Positions 45,601 through 57,517 of a stretch of DNA of 64,000 bases are shown one piece after another. Under the pieces are notes generated by a model. The model searched no databases. It was not told where the DNA came from and was given only the letters and a program-made list of their open reading frames with translations. The position numbers and the translations under genes are program-made. Source of the stretch: Albula goreensis (taxonomy: Eukaryota > Chordata > Actinopteri > Albuliformes > Albulidae); assembly GCA_022829145.1 (NCBI GenBank), contig CM040746.1, forward strand, positions 21,301,332 through 21,365,331, given 5' to 3'. The stretch's first letter is position 1; every line of letters begins with the position of its first letter.

Positions 45601-45931
45601 GATGAGCAATCGTGGGTCCCAGCACTTTACTTTCCTGATTCATCTTTAAAAGGATTGAGGGATGCTGGTTTAGTTTTGCAGACATGACAGATAAGTTATG
45701 TGCTGGAACACAGAACCAACTCCATTCTTAAGACACTGATATTAAGCACAAATAATTGAACTACTATGTGTTCAAAGAGGATGGTTTAAACATTTTGCCC
45801 CTTATTTGCTGCACCACCATAAATAGCACATGTGTATTAAGGATACACACCTGAAAACCACTAACAGAAATACTAAACAGGCCCCAGCCACCTTTAGTAC
45901 AAATGCAAAAGACTCCTCAAGCACCCAAAAA

Positions 45932-46100
45932 TTACATTACAACACATTATATTCACTTAGCAGATGCCCTTACCTAGAGTTACTTCCAATGCAGGAGAGC
46001 ATTAAGTGCATCCACATGACTGAGTAATCAAGGCAGACCTAAGCTAACCAAATGTCTAGACCAGCAAGTATCTAAGCAGCATCAACAAGAAACAGTGGAA
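45932..46100 (+). repeat. SINE/dispersed repeat fragment, copy B
   Basis: Contains TTCACTTAGCAGATGCCCTT and then ACCTAGAGTTACTTCCAATG, followed by GACCTAAG and AGACCAGCAAGTATCTAA. Same orientation as the fragment at 35960-36145. Lies upstream of the calpain coding region. Confidence 0.6.
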
Positions 46101-47291
46101 GTTGGTTATGCTACTCTGAGCAAAAATCATCAATGGGCTAGTTGAAAATATAAAAATTAGATAAAAAAGGTTAAAGTTGCTCATTATATACTGAGTGACA
46201 GTTCTTTTAAGGAAGAGGCTTGTCTAATTGGTGTCAGACATGTGGATTTGCTCTAGATATAAAAGTAATATGAGGCACAAGAGCACAAAAGGGCCACTAT
46301 CTACACATTTTTAAGCATAATTCAGCTCTAAGAAGCTTCCTGTAGGAGTTAACTGTTACAGTATTGGATCAGATGATGTTGGATTTGTGTCCCAAGCCTC
46401 AGACAATTGAGGGAAGTGAGTCATCTAAATTATTAATGTGCAAAAATATACATAAAAAGAGACGCTATACACTATGAAACTCACCTTTTGCAGGCCCTCT
46501 GTACTTTAAATAGACAATGAAAACATAAATGGCAAAAACATGATACAATCAACACGGTGTGCTTTCTGGTTGTATCCTGAATGGCGGCCCTGGAGAGTAA
46601 CAGTTACAGCAGCATTCTGTTTTTGCAGTCTGAACAAGGACTTCAAGGAGAAACCATTCCATACAGGCAAAATAACAACCTGTTTTTGCAATGTATGTGT
46701 TACTTAATTATGGTAAATTATCAGTAACCTAGCCAATCCATCTAAGCCATATGCCAGCATACCTACAGAAACTAAAATCACTATTTACAGTAGTGATGCA
46801 ACAGTGTTTGTGGGACAGCACTTTCCAACGACTGCAAAACAATAAAAAGTTAAACATACAATAAGTTTACATGAGACTCTGCAAATCATATGTGCAAGGG
46901 TCTTGTCTATTCTATATCATAAAAGTCTACATTTTTGTTTCCATTGTAACGGACAATACAGTTGACATATGTTTATGTCAGGCAACAAAAATAAGTATCT
47001 CTGAAATGTGCAGTACTAATTTGAATTCATTTTTTAATATTCAAGGCATCCAACAAAAGCTAGTAGACAGCTTCAGTTAACGTTTTTTAGTACATGAAAT
47101 AGGTTTAAATACGGTATAGCCAGAGTCTCCAACATGACAGCTTAATCACACAGCAACATATAAATGGCATAAACACGCATGTACTTTAAAATCATACAAC
47201 TAGTCTGCAAATAATTATGTGTTATGCTATACGTTTGTATTGTTTGACATCTATTCACCCTTTTGTTGTTTCTTGCCAGTATGTTACTTAC

Positions 47292-47400
47292 TTCTCTAAG
47301 GTATTGAGCAACCACAGATTCATTTAACAATGCTTTTGCGTGCGCCAAATCCAGCGTGTAGTAATTGTCGTGTCATGTTTCAGTGAGTTACTTCAACTAA
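47292..47400 (-). other. Possible untranslated first exon of capn1
   Basis: On the minus strand a consensus donor (AGAA then GTAAGTAAC) lies at 47290-47292. It is preceded by sequence richer in CpG than its surroundings (about 47300-47640). The coding exon at 42639 needs an upstream noncoding exon or a local promoter, and this is the best-looking donor between 42.7 and 48.3 kb. A second, weaker candidate donor is at about 48218. Exon length is unknown. Confidence 0.25.
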
Positions 47401-50400
47401 CTAATCTCAAGTGTCCTTCGCTACAGTGCAGATGCTGCGGGTGTTGATAGTCATTGTGCTGGAAATGTGTAAACGCACGGAAGAAGATAAATTTTGTACG
47501 TCTTTGCTACGTGTCAATCAAAGCTTCAACATTAGGAGGAAATTCAGGAAGTCAAATACGCCAACCTGACACAGTCTGAAGAAACAGTGAAAACGGTATA
47601 GTCCGCAAGTGGGGCAGACATTCTCTCCTCACACAAAACAAAAAAACCCACCAATATTTCATACGGTGGGTTTCATGGTGAAACGGCTAGCTACACTCAA
47701 AACACAGTAATATCCCATCTGGACAGTTTCATTTGTTTCACCTCCAGAAGTCGTTGCGTCATCGTCTGACCAATTATAGGAAATGTACACCAGCCCACAA
47801 TGGAGGAAATATACAAGCAGCTGTAGTAACTAAAGATATGTATAATCTGCCGTGTGTTTTCATGCTGGAATTTCAGAGGCACTGAGGGTACCTAAGCGTG
47901 TCTGACAAGGATGATGTACAACTTAAAACGGAAGCGCAATGTACTCAGAAACATGCCCATTGTTACGAGTTTGCAAAACTGTTCTGCTATCCACAAAAAT
48001 GCACATGGAATGGCCACAAGAAGATCTGAACATCAAATAATAAACACTGTAAAATGCATAGAGGAAATAACTATAGTGCAAATAACAATATAATAAACTA
48101 TAATAACTACTACTGATAGCTTGTTGTAATACATATTTTTTCCATGACATATGCACAAGACACGGACAATAATGATAAGAACTTTCTAATAGTTTATGCG
48201 ATTTAAGTATGTTAGCTACCTTTGCCGTGGTTCCTTTTTATGTACTACTTTCTGGTCGAGGATAAATGTTCGTTGCCTCTTCGCCTTGCTTTTAAGAGCA
48301 GTACACTAATTTTGAAGTACCGCCCCATGCCCTTCCCACGAAAGTCCCCGGAGCGATTGTAGTGGCCAGATGAGTCTGCGCAGTAACCATTTTTTTGTAA
48401 ATTATCATGATCTAACATAGCATGGTGAATTGCCGATCACATATGAAGACATGTTTTCCCTAAACTGGAAGTTTCACTACTTCATTCCCACTGGTGTAGA
48501 TAGGTGCAAGCAACCCCGCCCTTTTTTTGTGGCTGCAAAAGTGCCCTTCTCAGTTTAAGAACATTTCAAACCTGCCCTACGAGAGGTAATCACCCCAGAG
48601 TAATGGGCAGCAACATCAATGGGTGCGTCCCAATACCCCAAAAAATGTATAATACTTTCCTCCACTACCTCGTCGTTTCTCTCTCCACTGTTCCAGGATT
48701 GGAGGAGACGTTTCTCAAGCATGCAGACGCAAGACTCTTTTTGCGCTCTCAATTTGAGATAATTTCATGGTGACGACCATTCTTATTGTTAACTATGAAT
48801 CATAATACAAACTGTATAATTTCACAAACGGTTTGCAGGGACACACAGATAAACATAACTACATATGCATAAAAAATATATGAAGTTTCAGGTTTATTTT
48901 TAAATATTAGCTATTTGTGATCCCATTTTTTTCTGAACAGCCGGTAAGCATTAAACATTTACCATCTAATTTGAAGTAATGTAGAATTTTGTTTTGATAA
49001 TGCTTCCACCTGGTGGCTAGATTCCGCAACTGTAACGTAGTGGACGGAAGATGATAATGCCAGATCTAGGGTATGATGTGGTTACAGACACCCCAGGATT
49101 TGTGAATTTAATAGTTATATATGTATATAGAAACTTTTATATAGTTTTTAAAAAATATTTAAGTTAAATTTATTTCTAGAGAATTTTCTAAACCTTTCCC
49201 AAGCAGGATACTATATAGTGATTTATCTGTGTTCAATAGATGAGATCTGCATAGATGGAGATCTTTTGTCCCATAAAATTGCAAATATTGATTCGAATTG
49301 TATCACAGAAAAAAAGACAGGTGTTCCTTGACAGATATGACACATTTTCTAGATTGGTCAGGCTAAGGCTTCACTGAGCTGTTAATGTAATTTTGACATG
49401 GATTTTACATTTATGTTGTTACAGATTTTGGAGAAGAGATATTTTCCACAGAAGTATACTGGTTTGTTAATGTAATTTCTTTTCATTTGAGTTTTACCAA
49501 TTTGATAATTACATACAGGTTTCGGCCTTATTAAGAGTCAAGCATTTATTAATCACTGGAGAACAATTATTTGGACAGCTAATCAAATTTATTTGGGACA
49601 ACTGCCTGAAATTTTCTGAAGGAAAGGAAATTAGTATCAAATTTGTCAGTCTCACAACTTTATCTTAATACTTGCAGAAACACACCTCCAACAGAGCATC
49701 TGCTCACAAATAATTTATGGTAAAATAACAAATAACACACATGCTTAACATTGAGGTGGGGCTGATGGTTGATATATGGGATACATATTGGCAGAGTGAT
49801 TAGCAGAGAGCTTGATAGGAAGTGGAGTCTGATGCTCTGTTAAACTCCCCAGCGGCTTCAGTGACAGACCTCATGTTGTTCATTTTGAGTGCACTCCAGA
49901 CAATGACATGATGACATGACATGAGCCTTCCAAATTGGTGATGTCTGTCAAGCAAAGCTTTCAGTTTTTAATGGCCATTATAGTGAAGACATAAGACCTC
50001 AGCATTGACATACCATAAATGTATATAAAACAGATATACTAAGCTAGTCACAAGAAGCAATCTTTTAATTGGAAGGATTTTGTCCAATTTGGATTCTGTT
50101 TATGGGAATTTCTGATTCTAGGCTTTGCTGTTTCTCCATCCTGTAAGACTGCCTGACAATGAAGAACCCTAAACTTTAATCTGTATTCAAAACTGCAACA
50201 CATTCAGATCCTCAAAAAGAATTAATTTTAGTTAGTCATTATGTGGCCATTATGAGTTACCTGGTCATTCCTTTTTTACAGCCACATTTTCTTATGTTAG
50301 GCATTCTCAGTTGCTGTCTTACTGTCCTCAGCTCAGGAGGACAGAGTATCAATATTATTTAAATGTGGACTGTACAACTGGGTCACTATGAGCACATTAC

Positions 50401-51539
50401 GCATAATCTCATAATACTCCTGGCTATAGTGGGTGCTGGCAAGGTCCAGAAGGTTCAAACCTGGTCATGCACCACTTTTGACAGAAAATGTAATGTACAA
50501 TATTATATGTGACCTCTCATGTTTATTAAAAAATATAGTGTTTTATGCTGTAATGCTATATTAAAAAGCATTATCTTATATCCTTATGCTTGCATAGAAT
50601 TCAACTTAATAGGCTGTTTCAAAGGATAATACCTTACAATAGGGATTATGCTTAGACAATGAGTATCAAAGAAATTGTTTCACCTGCATTCAGGCTATGG
50701 CATGCAAGGTTACAGATTTGTTTCACCAATACATTGCCATGGCTATCATTCTTAAAAGATTTGAGATAAAGTTAATGTGCTTGTAGACAGCAAAGATGGT
50801 TCTTCTTACAAATCCTTAATGATGGAATATTCAGGTTTGATTTCAGTCACCTCCAAGTTCACAGACTATCTCTCCAGTGCATGTGGGTGACAACTTTAGA
50901 GAGACGCTGTGAAATGTTATTGTTATTTCAAAATGTTAAGGCAGTCACAGTTTCCCACTGTGGCCAGTCAGGGGCTTCCTATATTGTCCAGTTATCACAT
51001 AATTATTATCACACAGAGGGTCAGGTAAGGTGGTTCAGCTTTTGGCTTCTCCATATATTCATCAGTGTTGGCATTCTCTGTCCACAATGTCTAAAATTTT
51101 GTCACTCTCTGTCTTTGGTAAATTGACTTTTATATTTGAATTTCTTCAGTACAGACAATTTAAGAAATAATCTTACACAGGGTAGGTGTGAAACATGAAA
51201 TGGCATATTGAGTTACCTCCCTTATTAATTAAGCATGTTATTAATTAATAAGATTCATATTTTACAAATGAATCTTGCATATGTTTAACCTTCAGTTTGG
51301 TTAGATATTTCTTTGAAAGTTTCCTTCACTTAGGTGTGAAAGGTTTGATTTGTGGCATCTCGCCAAATATAAATCTAATTTTGGGCTTTTCCATGTGAGT
51401 GAGCTTGTCAGCACACAGGCTCTCAAGACACATCATGCTATTATCAAAGACATTTTTACAAACTTATCAGATAGTTACAGGGTAAAAGCTGAATTGATGA
51501 CAGAGTTGGGAAACAAAGAGGAAACCATTGTTCACTAAG

Positions 51540-52265
51540 AGAGCTATGAATGTTTAATTAAAGCTATAGAACAATGCTCTGTGGACACATGAGTCAGAGT
51601 GAAACTTTTCAAGTGGTATGAGCCCCATTATATTTGTCAAAAATCCCAAATGTCATATCAAGCGTAGTGGTGGTAGTGTATTGGTCTGGGCATGGTTTAC
51701 CACTTTGACCTTTTCTGTATCAGAAAACTACAAGATAATATCAGGATATCTGTCCAATAGCGAAGCACAGCTATGTCAGGTAGCAACACAATCATCTGAA
51801 GTACAAAAGCAAGTTTACATTAAATGTTTTAAGAAACAGAAATGTAATATTTTGAGAAGGTTTTTTCCAGACTAGGGCTAAACCTCATTTAAATGCTGTG
51901 GTAGGAACTGAAACAAGCACTTCATGTTTGAAAAACCCACAAATATTATTGAGCTGAAGCAGCTCTGTATGGACAAGTGCACTAAAATTCCTCCATGGTG
52001 CTGTGACAGACTGATCAAACTACATGAGTCTTGGTTGCTGCTAACATCAGTTTAACCAGTAATGTAAGGACGTAATGACTTTTTCACATGGGGCCATTGT
52101 GTGTTGTAAGTATCAAAATGGTGTAAGTTGTTCACTCAGGTTCCACTTTAACTATTATTAGGGCTTGAGTGAAGGAATTGAAGGGTTTGATAACATTCAG
52201 TGCCAGTTTTATAAATTCAGAAAAACAGACAGGTGACAACCACTTTTTCAAAATACTGTATGTGA
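51540..52265 (+). pseudogene. Decayed Tc1/mariner-like transposase relic
   Basis: A + strand frame near 51618-51720 reads PKCHIKRSGGSVLVWAWF, matching the PTVKHGGGSVMVWGCF block of Tc1 transposases. Stops and frame breaks follow. The stretch near 52075-52265 (TGACTTTTTCACATGGGGCC, then ACCACTTTTTCAAAATACTG) resembles the 3' end of fish Tc1-like elements. It is not functional. Confidence 0.5.
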
Positions 52266-53439
52266 ATAAAATCCTTTATATTTTTTAAATTAACTTTTTA
52301 CCTGCAGTGTTGCCTGATTAAATGTGCGATAAGCATATAAATGAATTATAAATGTATATATTTTTACTTCTCATTGCATAAGCCACCAGTTTTTGCTCTT
52401 GAATCTGACTGTGGTATGATGGTCAAGGGCTGTAACACAAAAGCTTCAGGCTCTGTCACACTGTCATGGTATATAAAAGCAAGATTTACTTCCCAGATCA
52501 TTCTTATCAAGCTGTGATAAATGAAAATATGTCATCTGAATCACTTCATACATTGGCACCTGTGAAGGAAATGAATAATGTAGCTCCATGCCAAAATAAT
52601 TGGAGTACCAAATAGAATGTGGACCAATTCTCTGCTGGTCCTCTAGAGGACAGAAGTGAGCTGCAGCAGTATGACTGTCACCTGATATTTCCATACACTG
52701 TGACCTGAATAGCTGCGGTCACTGCAGACTGGCTCAGGTCAGAGACTTACAGAGGCTCCCTCAAATCCACATTGACTGTAGCATACTTTACTGAAGCCTC
52801 TCTTGCACCCTATATTTCTGAAACAGCATAGGAATAATAATGTTGTGTCAAACCTTACTGTGCAGTGGATGTTTGCAATGCTACTGAGCCATGACATTGA
52901 ATCTTGAGTTTGAAATGTAAAAAATCCACATAATTTTTTTACTGATTAATTATTTTGAAATTACTGATTGGTATTTTAATTGCTCTTTAAGTTGGATGTT
53001 GGGGAAGGGAGGCTAACAGTTTTGTTTCCCTTTTTTGACAGCCTTTTATGGAAATAGTTGATGGCTTGATGATTTTACTTCGACATTGTGATATCATTAT
53101 GTTTTTCATTGAAGGGATATGGCAGTCCTCTACTTTAGATTTGTAAATAAATTTAACAACTGACTTAATTTGATCATCATCACAGAGGTGAATACCCTTG
53201 CAATACCTGTCATCTGTGACCTCTGACACAGTCTGTCCAGATGGCAGGTGCTTTATAGGATTCAACACCAGCAGGTTCAAGAGGTTTATCCCATTACAAT
53301 CTTAATTATAGCAAGGCCTCCATCAGGGATCACTACAAAAGGCTTTATACTGACTCCTTCCAGGAAATGAGAAGAAAATGATAAACCTGAGGATAAACAT
53401 TTGTGATGGGGCTTCCACATAGCCAAGGTGACTGCAAAA

Positions 53440-53870
53440 CAACTAATAATCTGGTGTGATGAGCACAAAATTTGGATCTCTTTGTATTGGAAGAAAGTAA
53501 TATGGTCTGATAAGTAGTCTTTCACTCATTTTCCTACTCCACAGGTTTATATTCTAAGAAAGCCAAAGGAAATATTCAACCCACATTGCCTGTTCCCAGT
53601 AATTAAACATTGTGGTGGATCTATTTTGGTATGGGCAGCCACCTTGTGGTCATCATTGTGTCATTTTATCACTACGCATGGTAGAATTACAGTCATGGAA
53701 TAAAGAGCCATTTTAGGCAACCAGGTGCACACACACATACAAATGTGAACAGACTAAATCAAAGACCTAACAAGTTTCATGATGAAGGCAAGTGCCTTAC
53801 ACCTCCCCAATTGCTAGATCTAAACATCGGTAAAACTTAATGGGAGGTTATGGAATATGGAATATGGAAT
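53440..53870 (+). pseudogene. Second decayed Tc1-like transposase relic
   Basis: Successive + strand pieces resemble the catalytic half of fish Tc1 transposases: KVIWSDK, VYILRKPKEIFNPHC, KHCGGSILVWAA and LLDLNIGKT, in the family order (KNVIWSDES, VWRRPNERYNPHC, KHGGGSVMIWAA, SPDLNIIEPLW). Several stops and frame shifts interrupt it. It is a different subfamily from the relic at 51.6 kb. Confidence 0.75.
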
Positions 53871-56836
53871 ATGTGTTTATACCTACTTCATCTCTAAGAA
53901 AACTGTGGGCTTTACGTCTTGAGTAATGGTCCATTATCCCACCTGTTCAGAGCTTGTATTAAAGCATTCAAATGAGGACTGAAGTTATTCTGAAGGGTGG
54001 TTCAACTCTTTAATAGTAAAAAAACATTTTCATTATTTTGTCTACCCACTCTACAAGCTTCATCATGAAAAAGTAAAACATTACCTCCATTGTCATGAAA
54101 TACGATGGACATGTACTAGGAACTCTGCTAAAATCGTATCTGTTTTACATTAAAACAGCACATAAAACATACTCTATGCTCTTCAATGAATAAATAAGAA
54201 TTTACAAAAAATAACAAAGTTCTGTACTGTAAAGTATACAGAAGGATGGATTTAGGTCCTATGAGGCCACAAACATCTTTGAAGGTCTCCCAATGGGATA
54301 TGCACACACATGCAACCAGAGTGTAAATAAAATACCTGCTGTGAACAAGATGACTCTGTCTGTGTGTAGTTTCCACAAGTGGAGCATCCGTGTGAAATAA
54401 GGGGTAACTACCCTCCTAAGGCCCCTGGGCACTGGCCCCACTGGCCCAGTCCATAATCCGTCCTTGAGTATACTGAGTATCAAAAGCAACGCAGTGTCCT
54501 ATTTATGCATGTATATTTTTATAAAAATGAAATATAAAAATTTTGGACAGCAATCAATAGTAAAAGGTAAGCATACACTGGATATTGTACAAACAATGGT
54601 GCAGTCATTTTAGTTTCAAAGAAGCTAGGGGCACGAAGCACAAGGTTCCCATTCTGCAATGTTGGTTTCTTTCTGTTTATTTATTTATGTATTTTTTTTT
54701 CTTTTTCAAAGATACACATAGATAAACAGAAAAGCGTATTTTAATATACAAGTGAATAGGACAATTAATTGACTCAAATCCAGAAGTCACTGAAATGGTT
54801 CCAGACCACTGTAATCAAATGGATGTTGTGTCTAGATAATTACAATCTCTGTGTCTGTCTGGACTGGGTTACGCAGCATCACATTTACAGCTGCAAAATT
54901 AGGATCAACAAGACCACAATTTGCCTAAGACTGACAGTTGGTGCTTTCCAAAAGGGATGATTCTCTTTTGTAAACAAATAATAGAGATGTAAATTATCAC
55001 TAGTTGAACATGCATTATTACTTTCTACAGGTAAAATGATTGGAATGACCGTGGATACCGACCTTACTTCCAAAGTCTGGTGAGATCATGCTTCAGGCAG
55101 GGTAATTCCAGACTTACACAGTATGCATGTGGAGCATAACTGAACATATTGCACCATAATTGTTCATAACCTAATCCCAATAATGGTAATCTCCTCATTG
55201 ATGATATAAACAAGTAGAGATAACACACTTAAATGGTGTAACTACACATAAAGTAGAGCCTGTAGGCTGATTATGGTAAAACCTGAGGGGCAAATTTCCA
55301 TTGGCTGATACATAACAACGAAGACTGCTTATTGCCAGAGAATGTGAAGAACTCAACATGTCTGGATTGTTTTGTGACAGGCGATTGCTGTTCATGCACT
55401 AATGTGAAAATTACGCAGAAGGTTAAAATAATGAAGGCCTAATACAAGTGAACAACGTTCCCAAGACTGGCAATGCTTTCTATTCCCAAGGTAATATGAT
55501 GTAATAAACATGAATCAATCCATTACGTTCAGACATGCAACAATTTACATCATTTTAGTTTGCACTTAAGATTTTCTCAAAAAAACACAGACTTACATTG
55601 CACTCTGACTGACAATAATGCTATAGGAGGAGTAGGTGCTGGCTCAATTTAAAATCTGCAAGACAGAGGCACTGCATGCACATCCATTGGTGCAAGAAAC
55701 AGCTGCACACTATCCAAATTGCTCCAAATTAAATTTCAAGTTTCAAGTTTTTTTTCAATTCATGGTTAGTTTGTTACAACTTATGAAGATCACTTTAGGC
55801 TGAAACATGTAATTTATATTAATTTTATTTTCTGTGACAGGCAATATGTCCACCTGGCTTTTCTCAAATGTTTTTCTGCTGTACCACTATGTATCAGGGT
55901 TGGTGTCAATTTCAATAATTCAGTTCCAGTCCCATGCCCCCTTGTTTTACATTTCATCAACTCAATTCTTGCTCCTGACCAATATTTAAAATCCAATTCA
56001 ATGTTCCAATTTAAGTCCTATTCATTCAAATTCAGGGTAAATTCAATAAACAAATTCAATAAACAAACTTCTCACAATAACAATTATTTTATTTTCTTCT
56101 AAAGAGCAACACGGATCCCTTAATTTAATCCTGATTTTGTCAACTCAGTTACTTAATTCTGAGGCAGTTATAAATCTTCAATTATTTTAGATATGGGTCA
56201 AATAATGTATTTATGGAATCAATAATTATTAAAAAGCCATTGGGTTTGATAAAAATGTATTTAATTTACTTTTACCATTTTGTACTGTAAAATGGTAAAA
56301 GCAGCTCAAATTCTTCTGGCCATCCATCTGATTGGTTCTTACGCACGATAATTGTTCTTAATTTATTGAAATTCTCCACACACAAATTAGCCACTATGAC
56401 TTCATGTTTTGTTAAATAAGACTTCATGTTTTATTAAATTATGCATTGTTTATTGGCTTGGTCAATAGTTTTATGTAATCTTGGGTCGTTTACAAAGGAT
56501 GTAATTGACTGTTCAACTCCCATTCTCCATAGGGCACCAGACCGAATATCAGATTGCCCAGTAGTCCCATTTTAAGAACTGCATCGTTAGATTCCACATA
56601 TCAAGGTACTGTATTGTGTGTCTCTCTTAGCATCTCAGACTGACAACACAGACAGGTAAAACCTGCACTTGAGGAAAGAGAAATGACGGAATGAAATATG
56701 ACCTGTTCTATAATGGGCAAGGACGAGGGTCGCCGGCAATGTTTGTCTTGAAATCAATAAGTGTATAAATGTTCTTATCCGAGATATTTACGAGATATAT
56801 GACCATCGGTACCTAACACCTTGCTGTGTCGAAATG

Positions 56837-56878
56837 AACAACAACAACAACAACAATAATAATAATAATAATAATAAT
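56837..56878 (+). repeat. (AAC)n(AAT)n microsatellite
   Basis: AAC units passing into AAT units, about 14 in all, 0.5 kb upstream of the pacs1 start. Confidence 0.95.
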
Positions 56879-56929
56879 GCATATAGTCCCTAATAGGCTG
56901 ACTCCTATGTTCTCTCTTCCTCCTCTCTC

Positions 56930-57362
56930 CCTCCCTTTCGCTCTGAAGTAAAAACGGAGGAGTAATCGAAGCGTACGTCTTTAACAAGAGGCGTAGCTTT
57001 TCGGCTCAGTGCTGTACAAGGCGAAGAAATTTCCGCTTCCTGCTTCGATAAACATTTCAGATCTCAGAGTAAGTTGGAAAAACAGCTCTCCAAGGGCTTG
57101 TAAAGAGAGGACGTTTGCAGTACCATATCAATAATTGCAGAGCCAATCCGAAGTGGAACGAAATTGGCTTGCCGGCGAGTTTTCTACTCCAAGGACTGGA
57201 TTAGCTAACACTTAGCTAGCTATAGTCAGCTAGCAAGAGAGCAACACAAAAGCTATTTTTCATGGCTACCTGCATCATAAACTAACATCGCAAGCTGCCC
57301 GATAAGTGAGAAGAGAGACGGAATAATCAGTCACTGTTTTAAGCCCTTTATCTACCTCCAGT
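56930..57362 (+). promoter_or_regulatory. pacs1: pacs1 promoter / 5' UTR region
   Basis: The stretch before the ATG is richer in CpG than the AT-rich sequence upstream, as expected for a TATA-less housekeeping-type promoter and leader. No TATA box was recognised. A short upstream frame lies at 57262-57285. The transcription start cannot be fixed from sequence alone. Confidence 0.45.
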
Positions 57363-57517
57363 ATGTCGGAGCGAGGAGGGCTCCCGCGGACTGGAGGTGC
57401 TCCATCTCCGCACATGCAGCCCTCCAAACCGGTCGCAATCACGTCGAATCGCCCGGTACAGATGAACCTGTTTGCTACGTGGGAAGTAGACCGCTCCTCG
57501 CCGAGCTGTGTGCCCAG
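57363..57517 (+). CDS. pacs1: PACS-family phosphofurin acidic cluster sorting protein, first coding exon (partial)
   Basis: PACS proteins are cytosolic adaptors that bind acidic-cluster cargo such as furin and AP-1/COPI, and direct its traffic between the trans-Golgi network, endosomes and other membranes. This exon begins [12 protein letters not shown] and ends [16 protein letters not shown] then PSCVPR, with a phase-2 donor (CCCAG, then GTAAGA at 57518). The MNL-ATWEVD-SS-SCVPR block opens the folded furin-binding region in PACS1 and PACS2. WEVDR and the preceding PVQ match PACS1, while MNLF and SSPS resemble PACS2. Linkage to slc29a2 and capn1 (human 11q13, like PACS1) tips the call. The Ser/Pro-rich N-terminus is far shorter than the low-complexity head of mammalian PACS1. 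The next exon (expected LFSLTLKKL-like) was not found, so it lies beyond the right edge. Confidence 0.83.

Larger units (their letters stand above)
42700..56900. other. Gene-poor interval between capn1 and pacs1
   Basis: The two genes are divergent (head-to-head), so their promoters lie at or near the two ends of this interval; the capn1 promoter may be near 47.3-48.4 kb. I found no coding exon of a host gene. Contents seen: a SINE-like fragment (45932-46100), two decayed Tc1/mariner transposase relics (51540-52265 and 53440-53870), an AAC/AAT microsatellite (56837-56878) and long AT-rich unique sequence. Confidence 0.6.

Noticed and set aside
48595-48770. Stretch with GGGTGCGTCCCAATACCCC resembling the end of a fish hAT-type MITE
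   Set aside because: The motif looks familiar, but no inverse partner or target duplication was found, so it is not called as an element.
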